A stretch of 64,000 nt of DNA from Bacillus sp. FJAT-47783 (lineage in GTDB: Bacteria > Bacillota > Bacilli > Bacillales > Aeribacillaceae): contig NZ_JAKZKS010000013.1 in NCBI RefSeq assembly GCF_022808615.1, positions 18,924 to 82,923 of the forward strand. The letters are read 5' to 3'. Below, piece after piece: positions 37,637-47,252 of the stretch. Both the position numbers and the translations under genes were made by a program. How positions within the stretch are numbered: position 1 is the first letter of the stretch; each line of letters begins with the position of its first letter. Under the pieces are notes generated by a model that had not been told where the DNA came from, did no database searches, and was given only the letters and a program-made list of their open reading frames with translations.

Positions 37637-37879
37637 GTGTTAACGAAAAAGAAACCATGTCGTTACGTCATTAATGCGACGGGAAAAAATGGAGAAACGT
37701 ACTTAATGACTTGCGATAATAAACAAGAAGTAAAGCAATGGATTAAAGCCAATAATTCAAAACTGAATCTAAAAGAGTTAAAAATTATCGATAAGCATAA
37801 GAAGCTTGTTTGGACAAAAAATCTTTTACTGTTAACAACAGCGGCATTTATCATTGTTGAACTTTTCATGTTTATGTAA
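37637..37879 (+). CDS. Small protein with C-terminal membrane helix
   Basis: An 80-residue protein: basic, Lys-rich N-terminal part (CRYVINATGKNGETYLMTCD, WIKANNSKLNLKELKII) and one membrane helix at the end (NLLLLTTAAFIIVELFMF). GTG start with a GGGAG site. I do not recognise a family. A strong terminator follows immediately. Confidence 0.6.
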   Translation: MLTKKKPCRYVINATGKNGETYLMTCDNKQEVKQWIKANNSKLNLKELKIIDKHKKLVWTKNLLLLTTAAFIIVELFMFM

Positions 37880-37891
37880 ATCATTTAAAAT

Positions 37892-37922
37892 AATCCCCAC
37901 CTTATAACAGGTGGGGATTTTT
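37892..37922 (+). terminator. Terminator of small tail-anchored gene
   Basis: AATCCCCACC and GGTGGGGATT with 8-base loop, then TTTTTAA. Confidence 0.9.
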
Positions 37923-37996
37923 AATACCCTCAAAATTTCCACTACATATACTTCATACTAAACCATCTAGTTCATTTCGAACTTCGTATCCTATCG

Positions 37997-38170
37997 TTCA
38001 ATATAAAGTGAAACTACTTCATTCAGTGGGGTTTTTTTCATCCCCCACTGAATGTTAGTTGAACCAATCGGACCTTTACGGGCAGTTTTGTCCCCCACCT
38101 AACTTCTTTGCTTTACTACAGAATCTTGAGGTGGGGGTCTTACTGCCCGTTAAGAGTGGGATCAAAGTAA
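37997..38170. repeat. Dispersed two-hairpin element, copy 2 (longest)
   Basis: First hairpin: TTCAGTGGGG... CCCCACTGAA. Second, compound hairpin: outer ACGGGCAGT and ACTGCCCGT, inner CCCCCACCT and AGGTGGGGG. It starts ataaagtgaaact and ends gagtgggatcaaagta. The paired arms suggest a structured RNA or folded transposable element. It fills the gap between the terminator and the end of the YhgE-type gene. Confidence 0.75.
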
Positions 38171-38171
38171 T

Positions 38172-40853
38172 CTAATGAATAATTTTGCTTTTCTTTGCCA
38201 TTTTCGTTACCCTCTCCGTTGATTTACTTAACGGTTTCTTTAACACAACACCAAGTAAAAATGCGCTACAAAGGAACAAGAATAAGCAAATCACATCTTT
38301 TCTTACAATACCAGCCACCATGCCTCCTACCGTTTCTCTCATTAAGCTAATACCGTATGTAAACGGCAAAAATGGATGGATTGCTTGAAATAATGGCGGT
38401 GTGACTTGAACAGGAAAAGTCCCACCTGAAGCTGATAATTGTAAGACGAGCATAACAATGGCAAATGCCTTTCCAATGTTTCCAAATACAGAAACAAATG
38501 TATAAACAATCGTCATAAACACGATGCTTATGAAAATGCTAGAGAGAACAAACCAAACCGGTTCTGCGACATATGCACCGAGAATAAACATATCTCCTAA
38601 CGATACAATCAAAGCTTGAAAAAACCCGATCGTCAAAAATGTTAAGAGCCTTCCAAAATAAATATGGTGGCTATTGTACATTCCATTTGCATCCTCAACA
38701 TCAAAACGAAGCATGGAAACAAGTAAAAGAGCGCCAACCCATAAAGAAAGCGTCGTATAAAAAGGTGACATCGCCGAACCGTAGTTTGGAATATGAAACA
38801 TTTTTTCTTCTTTTAAATGAATTGGGTTTGTTATAAAATCACTTTCGTTTTGGACGTCATTTTTTAACAACGCTATAATTTCTTCCAAATCTTTTGATTG
38901 TTTAAAATCCCGAATTTTATTTGCTGCGTTTTTCACTGACTGTTCTAATTTTGGTAAATCTGTACGAACAAGGTTTGCTAATTTATGCACTGTTTCTTCT
39001 ACTTCAGGAAGTTTTGTTTGAATGAAATCTGATACCTTATGAACTTCTTCTTCAACCTTTGGTAAATCATTTCGAACAAAATTTGCTGCTTCATGAACTT
39101 TTTTCTCAAGGCCAGGTAAATCGTCTTGAACAAAGGCTGCCGCTTGATTGATACCTTCAACAAGAAGGTTCATCTTTTCTTGTATCTCTTGTGCTGCTTC
39201 ATGAACTTTTTCTTTAATTTCAGGGAGTTCCTTTTGAATTCGTTCAAGCTCACTTCGGCCATAATCAATTGTTTTGTCAGCATCTTCAAGTATTCCTTTT
39301 ATTTCCGGTAGCATTTCTTTTGCTTTATTTAAGCGATCAGATGCATTTTCAGTAGATGAACGAAGCTCTTCTAGAAACTGGTTGATTTTTTGAATAGTTT
39401 CTTTATCAAAATTAGCTAATAGATCGTTAATGTCATTGCTTGCTTTACTTGACAAAGATTGCAACTTAGCAAGATCACTTTCGTTTGGTTGATTCCCTTG
39501 CGCAATGGATTGTTGAACCCTTTTTAAAAGCCCTTTTTGTTGTTCAAAATTCGATTGCAACGTATTTAAACGTTGGATTTCAGGAGCAAATGACTGGTTG
39601 GAGCCGTTCATCTTTTCAAATAAATTAGCTGTTCGTTCAATGACTTCTCCACCTGTTTCGATACGCTTTTCTAAAGATGATACATCCTTTCGGAATGATT
39701 TTGGATCTTCATTTCCTTGTTGTAGCGCCTCCGCTAATTGTGTAACGGCATCGGTTGATTGTTGAAGAAGAGCGATATTTTGCTTTACAGAAGGCGCAAT
39801 CGCATTGAATGCTTCAGCATTTTCCTTTATAAATTCCTCTAATTTATTTCTTAGTTCCTCACCATTCTTGGCTATTTTCTCAATTTCATTCAATGCTTCT
39901 TTGGCACTACTAATGACTTCATCGGCTTTATTCGCGTTTTCGATTGCACGATTAATCGCATCTTCAATTTTGTAAAAGTTTTGATCAATTTCAACAACCC
40001 GATCTGCTACTTGCTGAATCGATGGTAATTTTTCTTGAATGGCAACAATTTCATTTCCAACTTCCTTTATTTTCGGAAGTTCCTTCTCTAACTTGAGAAC
40101 ATAGCTTGCTGCATGGTTAATCTCAGGTAGTTTATCTTCAAGTACAACGATTTTTTCACCTTTTTCGCGTATTTCCGGTAACTTTTGTTCAAACGCTAGC
40201 AATTGATCGCCAGCTTTTTCAATTTCCGGTAAATGCTCTTCAAGCTCAAATAGTCGATTTTCAATATGGCGAATCGTTGGCAGTTCTTTTTCAAGCTCAA
40301 TACCAATTCGATTAAATTCTTTTAACAACGCCTCACTTACGCTTTTAACAAAGCTTTCGTTTATTTGGTCCGTAACACCTGTCGCACCTTTAGCCGTAAT
40401 CTTTGGTGCAATCGCATTTATTTTCTCATTTACGATATATTGTATTTCAGGGCTTTCTGGATTATCTTCTAATATTGTTGCTAACTTAGCTGAAAAATCT
40501 TTCGGAATAAGCAAACTAGCATAGTAATCCCCATGCCTCATACCTTCATGTGCTTCTTCTTTACTCACAAACGTCCATCCGAGTTTTTTATTTTCCTTTA
40601 AGCTATTAACTACTTCCTCTCCAACATTTATTTCTTTATGAATTTCATTATTGTGAATGACCGTACCTTCATCTTCGTTTGTTACCGCAATGGCAATACC
40701 CGAAGTATCTCCATATGGATCCCAAGCCGCTTTTAAATTAAACCAAGCATAAAGCGACGGGAGAACCATGAGACCGGCGATCAAAAATACTGCGATCGGC
40801 ACTTTAAAAATATTTTGCCAATCCGTTTTATAAATTTGAAAGATCTTCTTCAT
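38172..40853 (-). CDS. YhgE/Pip-family membrane protein with long coiled coil
   Basis: An 893-residue protein: one helix near the N-terminus (VFLIAGLMVLPSLYAWF), a very long extracellular coiled coil (about 130-690), and about six C-terminal membrane helices. This is the layout of the YhgE/Pip family, relatives of the phage receptors YueB and EsaA of type VII secretion. Two tracts of short repeats stand out: LPEI-type units of about 17 to 21 residues near 190-300, and five units of 18 residues around 590-680 (LPKVEEEVHKVSDFIQTK, LPEVEETVHKLANLVRTD). No WXG or FtsK/SpoIIIE genes lie beside it, so a stand-alone YhgE role is more likely than a secretion component. Confidence 0.85.
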   Translation of the reverse strand: MKKIFQIYKTDWQNIFKVPIAVFLIAGLMVLPSLYAWFNLKAAWDPYGDTSGIAIAVTNEDEGTVIHNNEIHKEINVGEEVVNSLKENKKLGWTFVSKEEAHEGMRHGDYYASLLIPKDFSAKLATILEDNPESPEIQYIVNEKINAIAPKITAKGATGVTDQINESFVKSVSEALLKEFNRIGIELEKELPTIRHIENRLFELEEHLPEIEKAGDQLLAFEQKLPEIREKGEKIVVLEDKLPEINHAASYVLKLEKELPKIKEVGNEIVAIQEKLPSIQQVADRVVEIDQNFYKIEDAINRAIENANKADEVISSAKEALNEIEKIAKNGEELRNKLEEFIKENAEAFNAIAPSVKQNIALLQQSTDAVTQLAEALQQGNEDPKSFRKDVSSLEKRIETGGEVIERTANLFEKMNGSNQSFAPEIQRLNTLQSNFEQQKGLLKRVQQSIAQGNQPNESDLAKLQSLSSKASNDINDLLANFDKETIQKINQFLEELRSSTENASDRLNKAKEMLPEIKGILEDADKTIDYGRSELERIQKELPEIKEKVHEAAQEIQEKMNLLVEGINQAAAFVQDDLPGLEKKVHEAANFVRNDLPKVEEEVHKVSDFIQTKLPEVEETVHKLANLVRTDLPKLEQSVKNAANKIRDFKQSKDLEEIIALLKNDVQNESDFITNPIHLKEEKMFHIPNYGSAMSPFYTTLSLWVGALLLVSMLRFDVEDANGMYNSHHIYFGRLLTFLTIGFFQALIVSLGDMFILGAYVAEPVWFVLSSIFISIVFMTIVYTFVSVFGNIGKAFAIVMLVLQLSASGGTFPVQVTPPLFQAIHPFLPFTYGISLMRETVGGMVAGIVRKDVICLFLFLCSAFLLGVVLKKPLSKSTERVTKMAKKSKIIH

Positions 40854-41208
40854 TATTTACTCACCTAACTTGCATAATTTTTTATTAAGGTGTTAAGGAA
40901 AATTAAGTAAAGGTCGAGAAATGTCGAAAAAAAAGAGACAACATTTTTTATTATGTCATTCTATCCCTATATCTTCAAGTTCTACTTACTAACGTATTAC
41001 TTGATTCCTCTTTCATAGAATAGACAACACCCGAAACATACTTTTGTCTTAGAAATTCCATCGTTGAAATCGACAATATCACCCTAAATAACCCTATTAT
41101 TTACAAATCTATACTAATATTTTATTATTTTTACAATATTTTAACACTATCTATATATTTTTCCTTTACTATAGAAATGGTTGAAATTATGGTAGAGGAG
41201 GAAAAAGA

Positions 41209-44200
41209 GTGAATAGTAGGGATTTATTAAAAAAGTCTTTTATTCTAGTATTAGCGTTTTTATTAACTGCTACACCATTATTAACAAGTACTAGGTCTAT
41301 GGCATTGGCTGAATCCGTTCAGGCAGAAACGTTGTTTTTCTCAGAGTATGTCGAAGGTTCAAGTAGTAATAAAGCGATTGAAATTTATAACGGGACAGGT
41401 CAGCAAGTAGATTTAAGCGATTATGTTGTCGAATTATATAGTAATGGAAATACAGAGATTCAAAGTAAGTTAGAATTAACTGGGACACTTGAACACAATG
41501 ATGTTTTTGTTATTGCAAATGGTCAAGCGCATGACGATTTAAAGAACAAAGCTGATACTACGAGCGATGTTACAAATTTTAATGGAAACGATGCGCTTGT
41601 TTTAAAGAAAAACGATCAAGTGATAGATGTTATTAACACAGTAGGAAATAGTGATCATGTTGTCGAAAACGTTACACTTGTAAGACTGCCAACGATCACA
41701 AAAGGATCGAGTACATTTCATTTAGCAGAGTGGAATTCGTTCCCTACGGATACGTTCAACAATATTGGTCAACACTCTTTTGCTCAAGAGCCTACAGATC
41801 CACCAACTGAAGATGTACAAAGTATTAAAGATGTTCGTCAAACAAATGGCGAAATGGTAACGATTGAAGGAATCGTGACAGCTATTTTCGTAGCGGGTGG
41901 CAAAGCAAATGTTTACATTCAAGATGAAACAGCGGGCATTATCATAAGAGCCGCTGGCCTCGATAAGAAAGTGCAAATTGGAGACAAAGTAAAAGCGAAT
42001 GGAACAACAGAGCAATTCCATAAGATGGCACAGCTCGCTTGTGATGCGAAAGATGTTGAAATCATTGAATCAAATTTCGGAACACCATTACCTCAAACCA
42101 TTACTTCTTCTCAGTTAACAGAAGAAGTTGAAGGTGAACTCGTACAGATAAATCATATAACGATTGAATCAGTAAACGAATATGGGGAACATACAGCACG
42201 TGATGAAAATGGGACATTTTTAATCAAATCTGATTTAGTCGATGTGAATAAAAATTACGAGAAAGTCATAGGTGTTGTTGAATATAGCTTCGGCCAATAC
42301 AAGTTAATACCAAGAACTAAAGCAGATATCATCGAAGACAGCAGTAAAGTTGGAGATGTTTTTGCTACACCAGAAGCAGGCTTAGTAGCAAAAGGGACAA
42401 AAGTAAACTTATCGACCGCAACAACAGATGCAACAATTTATTACACGACAGATGGATCTACACCAACGTCTACATCTACAGTATATACACAACCGATTGA
42501 AATTACTGATACGGTAACGATCAAAGCCATTGCCGTTAAGAAAGGTTTGCAAAACAGTGATGTATCGACGTTCACGTTTGAAATCGGTAAAGATTTAGAT
42601 CAACTAGACATCCACGATATTCAAGGGACGAGCCATACATCCCCTTATGTCGGGAAAACGGTTAAAAATGTTGATGGGATTGTCACACATATAGACAATC
42701 ATAATGTTTATATTCAAGAAACATCACCAGATAAAAATCCAAAAACATCTGAAGGTTTACTCGTTTACAAAAAGAATCATGGTTTAGCTGTTGGCGATCA
42801 CATTTCTGTTGACGGTGAAGTAAAAGAATATGTATTAGACGGCTATTCGGATAAAAAAGAAACGGATTTAACGTTTACCGAAATCCAAGCAACGAATATC
42901 AATGTTTTATCAAGTGGTAACAAGCTTCCTAAGCCAATTGTGCTCGGGAAAAATGGGCGAGTCATACCTGATCAAATCATCGATAATGATTCCTTCAGTC
43001 AATTCGATCCAGAGGAAGATGCGATTGATTTTTATGAAAGCTTAGAAGGTATGCGTGTCCAGTTAGAAAATCCAACCGTTGTAGGCCCTCAAAAATATGG
43101 CGATATTGCTGTTGTCGTCGACAATGGGACTAACCAACTGAAAACGGACGCTGGTGGGTACAAATTATCGGAACATGACCCAAACCCTGAAATTTTATAT
43201 GTTCAGACTGGAAGCGATTTCGTTGCAAAAGTTGGGGATTCATTTAAAGGCACAATTACTGGTGTCATGAGCTATGACTATCAAAATTTCAAAATATATC
43301 GTAACACAAAAGAACCACTTCCTTCACTAAAAGACGGTGGGGTAAAACGAGATACAACGACAATTAAAAAAGTAAACGATCAATTAACGGTGGCCACATA
43401 TAACGTTGAAAACTTATCAGCAAAATCGAATGATACAAAACTAGAAAACTTGGCAACTTCCATTATTAAAAACTTAAACTCACCAGATATTATCGCGTTA
43501 CAAGAAGTCCAAGATAATGACGGTCCAACAGATAGCGGGATAACAAATGCTGATCAAACATATGGTCGATTAATAAACAAAATTAGTGAACTTGGTGGCC
43601 CAACTTACCAATTTACAGATATCGCTCCAGAAAATAAGCAAGATGGTGGGCAGCCAGGCGGAAACATTCGCGTTGGATACTTATACAATCCAGAACGAGT
43701 CTCTTTAAAGGATAAAGAAAAAGGATCCGCAACAGAGGCTGTTCAGTATAAAGATGGGGATTTAACCGTAAACCCTGGACGAATTGCGCCAGATCAATTT
43801 GTCGATACTAGAAAACCACTAGCAGCTGAATTTGAATTTAACGGAGAAGACGTAATTGTCATCAATGCACATTTTAATTCAAAAAGAGGCGATACACCTT
43901 TATTCGGTAAAGCGCAGCCTCCTGTTTTAGGAAGTGAAGCGAAACGCATTGAGCTAATGACGGAAGTAAATAGCTTTGTAGAAGATATTTTAGCTGAAAA
44001 TGAAAAAGAAAATATCATCGTTCTTGGCGATATGAATGACTTTGAATTTTCAAAGCCGCTTGAAATATTACAAGGTTCAGAGCTTACGAATTTAATGGAC
44101 AAATTACCTGAAGCAGAACGTTGGACATACAATTATCGCGGAAACTCTCAAGCTCTTGACCATATTTTAGTTTCCAATCGTTTAGCGAAAACGGCTAACG

Positions 44201-46524
44201 TTGATATTGTAAACATCAATTCACCATTTATGGAAGAGCATGGCCGTGCAAGTGATCATGACCCAGTACTAGCACAAATTGACTTAACTCCACCAAAAGA
44301 AATTAACATATTACACACGAATGACTCTCACGCACGTGTATTTGAAGGAAAGTATGACGGTATGGGCTTTGCTAAACTTTCTACTTTAATTAACCAGTTT
44401 GAGGAAGAAAATGAGCATTCTCTTCTTTTAGATGCTGGTGATACGTTCCACGGAACAACATTTGCTACGTTAGAAGAGGGAAGCAGCATTGTCGAAGTGA
44501 TGAATAAAATTGGCTATGATAGCATGGCTGCCGGAAACCACGATTTTAATTACGGATACAACCGATTATTAGAACTCGAAGAAATGGCCGACTTTCCTGT
44601 ATTAAGTGCGAACGTGATTTACGAAGATACGGGAGAATTAGTGCTTGATCCTTACACAATTAAAACTGTTGATGGTATAAAGTTTGGAATATTTGGCCTT
44701 TCAACACCTGAAACGCATTACAAAACACATCCGAAAAATGTCGAAGGTCTTACATTTACCGATCCTGTTAAAGCAGCAAAGAAAATGGTGAAAGAATTAC
44801 AGTCAAAAGATGTTGACGTTATTATTGCCTTAACACATTTGGGTACAGATGCTTCAAGTACAGACACAAGCTTAAAAGTAGCTCAAGGTGCCCCTGGTAT
44901 TGACTTAATTGTCGATGGTCACAGCCATACAGTTGATGACATTGAAAATAGCGGCACATTAATTGTAAGTGCAGGAGAATATTTAAAAAACCTTGGCGTT
45001 GTTGAACTCACTTTCGACGATAACAATGAATTAATTAGCCGCGAAGCATCACGGATTACAAAGGATGAAGCTGCTAATATTGAACCTGATCCAGCTGTTG
45101 AAGCTGTTATAAAAGAAATTCAAGAAGCACAAGAAGAACTTTTAGCTGAAGAAATAGGGAAAACAAATGTCAAGCTTGATGGAGAGCGCGAGCAAGTTCG
45201 TGCAGGTGAAACAAATCTAGGGAACTTAATTACTGATGCAATGTTAGAAGAAACAGGTGCTGACGTAGCGTTAATGAACGGTGGTGGCATTCGAGCTTCC
45301 ATTGATAAAGGGGTCATTACAAAAGGAGATGTCATTACAGTACTTCCGTTTGGAAACTATATTCAAACATTAGAAGTACATGGAAGCGCCATTAAAGAAG
45401 CACTCGAAAACGGTGTAAGTGCTTATCCAGAGGTTAAAGGTGCCTTCCCTCATGTTGCCGGAATATCTTTTGCCATCGATGTAGATAAACCAGCAGGTGA
45501 ACGCGTTCACTCTATTAAAATAAATGGTGAGCCAATGGATATGGATGCCATCTACACGTTAGCAACGAATGATTTCCTTGCTGCTGGTGGAGATGAATAC
45601 ACTGTTCTTTCAAACTATGATGTCACAGGCGACTATTCTTCACTAGATGAAGCGGTGATTAAATACATTAAAAAGCGTGGAACCATTGAGCCAAAAGTCG
45701 AAAACCGTATTGTTGCAGCACCTACTCCTGACGATGGAACGGACAACGGTGATGGAGACGAAAATGGTGATAACAACGATAATGAAAACGAAAACCGAAA
45801 TATCATCGACGTTACGATTGAAAATGGGAAAGTGAAAATTGACAACGAAGATTTAGAAAAAGCAGATCCAACGAAAGATATAAAACTCAATCTCGGTAAG
45901 GCAAAATCAGTGATCATTAAATTAACAAAAGAACAAGTAAAAATGTTAAAAGAAAATGGCCAAAAACTTATACTCGTAAACGATGATGTGGAAATACAGA
46001 TTCCTGCTAACGTTCTTCCAGATGAAAACGTATCGATTCAAATGAAGCGTTTAGAAGACATAAAGGAAGCAAAGAGTTCCGTTTACGATTTTACCATTTT
46101 CGATCAAGCTGGAAACCCAATACACAAATTCGATACACCGATTAAACTTATTTTTAACGTAAATATCGAGACAGTTCAAAACGAAAAGAATTTGCACATG
46201 TTTTACTATAATGAAAAGAAAAAAGAATGGGAGCTTGTTCCAGGTTCCTCTTACAACAACGGGAAAGTAACAGCTATGACAGATCACTTTAGTACCTTTG
46301 CCGTGTTCGAACAAATACAAGAAAATGGAACGGACAATCATAAAGACCATGACAATAACGATCATGCAAAAAATAATGATTCGTTACCAAAGCCATCTGA
46401 TAAAGAATACGAATTACCGAATACAGCGACTTCTACTTATAATTTATTAGCATGGGGCATCGTTACCTTCCTATTAGGTGGAGTCCTCATCATCATTCGA
46501 AAAAGAAAAGCAATAAAACGATAA
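41209..46524 (+). CDS. yhcR: Sortase-anchored extracellular nuclease / 5'-nucleotidase (YhcR-like)
   Basis: A 1771-residue wall protein. In order: signal peptide (1-35), lamin-tail-like domain (LFFSEYVEGSSSNKAIEIYN, about 40-160), OB-type nucleic-acid binding repeats (about 200-370 and 470-690), a chitobiase-type C-terminal module (ATIYYTTDGSTPTS, about 385-460), an exonuclease/endonuclease/phosphatase domain (TVATYNVENLS, IIALQEVQD, VLGDMNDFEF, ASDHDPVLAQI, about 722-1025), a calcineurin-like 5'-nucleotidase (LHTNDSHARVF, LLDAGDTFHG, AAGNHDFNYG, about 1033-1250) with its C-terminal domain (about 1317-1490), an acidic Asn/Asp linker and the sorting signal LPNTA, helix, RKRK. GTG start behind GGAGG. 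It likely turns extracellular DNA into nucleosides. Confidence 0.9.
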   Translation: MNSRDLLKKSFILVLAFLLTATPLLTSTRSMALAESVQAETLFFSEYVEGSSSNKAIEIYNGTGQQVDLSDYVVELYSNGNTEIQSKLELTGTLEHNDVFVIANGQAHDDLKNKADTTSDVTNFNGNDALVLKKNDQVIDVINTVGNSDHVVENVTLVRLPTITKGSSTFHLAEWNSFPTDTFNNIGQHSFAQEPTDPPTEDVQSIKDVRQTNGEMVTIEGIVTAIFVAGGKANVYIQDETAGIIIRAAGLDKKVQIGDKVKANGTTEQFHKMAQLACDAKDVEIIESNFGTPLPQTITSSQLTEEVEGELVQINHITIESVNEYGEHTARDENGTFLIKSDLVDVNKNYEKVIGVVEYSFGQYKLIPRTKADIIEDSSKVGDVFATPEAGLVAKGTKVNLSTATTDATIYYTTDGSTPTSTSTVYTQPIEITDTVTIKAIAVKKGLQNSDVSTFTFEIGKDLDQLDIHDIQGTSHTSPYVGKTVKNVDGIVTHIDNHNVYIQETSPDKNPKTSEGLLVYKKNHGLAVGDHISVDGEVKEYVLDGYSDKKETDLTFTEIQATNINVLSSGNKLPKPIVLGKNGRVIPDQIIDNDSFSQFDPEEDAIDFYESLEGMRVQLENPTVVGPQKYGDIAVVVDNGTNQLKTDAGGYKLSEHDPNPEILYVQTGSDFVAKVGDSFKGTITGVMSYDYQNFKIYRNTKEPLPSLKDGGVKRDTTTIKKVNDQLTVATYNVENLSAKSNDTKLENLATSIIKNLNSPDIIALQEVQDNDGPTDSGITNADQTYGRLINKISELGGPTYQFTDIAPENKQDGGQPGGNIRVGYLYNPERVSLKDKEKGSATEAVQYKDGDLTVNPGRIAPDQFVDTRKPLAAEFEFNGEDVIVINAHFNSKRGDTPLFGKAQPPVLGSEAKRIELMTEVNSFVEDILAENEKENIIVLGDMNDFEFSKPLEILQGSELTNLMDKLPEAERWTYNYRGNSQALDHILVSNRLAKTANVDIVNINSPFMEEHGRASDHDPVLAQIDLTPPKEINILHTNDSHARVFEGKYDGMGFAKLSTLINQFEEENEHSLLLDAGDTFHGTTFATLEEGSSIVEVMNKIGYDSMAAGNHDFNYGYNRLLELEEMADFPVLSANVIYEDTGELVLDPYTIKTVDGIKFGIFGLSTPETHYKTHPKNVEGLTFTDPVKAAKKMVKELQSKDVDVIIALTHLGTDASSTDTSLKVAQGAPGIDLIVDGHSHTVDDIENSGTLIVSAGEYLKNLGVVELTFDDNNELISREASRITKDEAANIEPDPAVEAVIKEIQEAQEELLAEEIGKTNVKLDGEREQVRAGETNLGNLITDAMLEETGADVALMNGGGIRASIDKGVITKGDVITVLPFGNYIQTLEVHGSAIKEALENGVSAYPEVKGAFPHVAGISFAIDVDKPAGERVHSIKINGEPMDMDAIYTLATNDFLAAGGDEYTVLSNYDVTGDYSSLDEAVIKYIKKRGTIEPKVENRIVAAPTPDDGTDNGDGDENGDNNDNENENRNIIDVTIENGKVKIDNEDLEKADPTKDIKLNLGKAKSVIIKLTKEQVKMLKENGQKLILVNDDVEIQIPANVLPDENVSIQMKRLEDIKEAKSSVYDFTIFDQAGNPIHKFDTPIKLIFNVNIETVQNEKNLHMFYYNEKKKEWELVPGSSYNNGKVTAMTDHFSTFAVFEQIQENGTDNHKDHDNNDHAKNNDSLPKPSDKEYELPNTATSTYNLLAWGIVTFLLGGVLIIIRKRKAIKR

Positions 46525-46533
46525 TTTTCATGC

Positions 46534-46576
46534 AAAAGGCCTTCTCACATGAATAGTGGAAGGCCTTTTCTTTTTT
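46534..46576 (+). terminator. Terminator of yhcR-like gene
   Basis: AAAAGGCCTTC and GAAGGCCTTTT followed by CTTTTTTG. Confidence 0.9.
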
Positions 46577-46599
46577 GTCACTAACATGACAATCTATTA

Positions 46600-46914
46600 T
46601 TAAGCATACATTTTTAAACCAATAACTGATAAAATTACTAACGAAATAAAGAACAGCCGTTTCTTATCTGCTGGTTCCTTAAAAAATACGATCCCGACAA
46701 CTGCACTTCCGATTGTCCCGATACCAGTCCACACAGCATAAGCCGTTCCCATTGAAATACTTGACATTGCAACATTTAATAACGAAAAACTACATAGAAA
46801 CCCGATGAATAAAACGAAAAAAGAAAAAATTCCTCCGCGTTTGTTCATAAGCGTAATTCCCATTACACCGACGACTTCGAACAATCCAGCTGTAATTAAT
46901 GAAATCCAAGCCAT
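46600..46914 (-). CDS. Small multidrug resistance efflux protein, second subunit
   Basis: A 104-residue SMR protein with four helices (ISLITAGLFEVVGVMGITLM with the essential Glu, then MGTAYAVWTGIGTIGSAVVG). Two bases after the first subunit gene, so both are one operon; paired SMR proteins form antiparallel heterodimers. Gene order and regulator match yvdT-yvdS-yvdR of Bacillus subtilis. Substrate unknown. Confidence 0.85.
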   Translation of the reverse strand: MAWISLITAGLFEVVGVMGITLMNKRGGIFSFFVLFIGFLCSFSLLNVAMSSISMGTAYAVWTGIGTIGSAVVGIVFFKEPADKKRLFFISLVILSVIGLKMYA

Positions 46915-46916
46915 GA

Positions 46917-47252
46917 TTAGTTTGCACCTTCCTCTTGGACAGGAGTCACAACCTTAAGTCCAATAATTCCTCCTACTAAAAGAAGGATGAATAAGAGCTT
47001 TACGCCATTCACTTGTTCACCAAAAAAGAAAATTTCTGCCAATATCGTCCCTGCTGTCCCTAAGCCAACAAATACAGCATAAACTGTACTTGTTGTTAAA
47101 AATTTGGATGTGTAAATAATAACCCAGAAACTCACAGCCATAGCCAATATTGTTAACGTCCATTCCAACCCACTACTCGCATGCTTTAATCCTATTACCC
47201 AACCGACTTCAAACAGAGAAGATAGAACGACGAGTATCCATTTACTGTTCAT
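46917..47252 (-). CDS. Small multidrug resistance efflux protein, first subunit
   Basis: A 111-residue SMR protein (WILVVLSSLFEVGWVIGLKH contains the conserved Glu; TVYAVFVGLGTAGTILAEIFF). Start at 47252, where AAGGAGGAG lies upstream; the frame is open far upstream but that part overlaps the TetR gene. The first codons overlap the end of the TetR gene by about 11 bases, so regulator and pump are one transcript. It is the partner of the SMR subunit downstream. Confidence 0.85.
   Translation of the reverse strand: MNSKWILVVLSSLFEVGWVIGLKHASSGLEWTLTILAMAVSFWVIIYTSKFLTTSTVYAVFVGLGTAGTILAEIFFFGEQVNGVKLLFILLLVGGIIGLKVVTPVQEEGAN

Noticed and set aside
38172..40853. EsaA/YueB component of a type VII secretion locus serving the LXG toxin
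   Set aside because: No other secretion genes lie nearby and the gene is 32 kb from the toxin; the YhgE/Pip assignment is sufficient.
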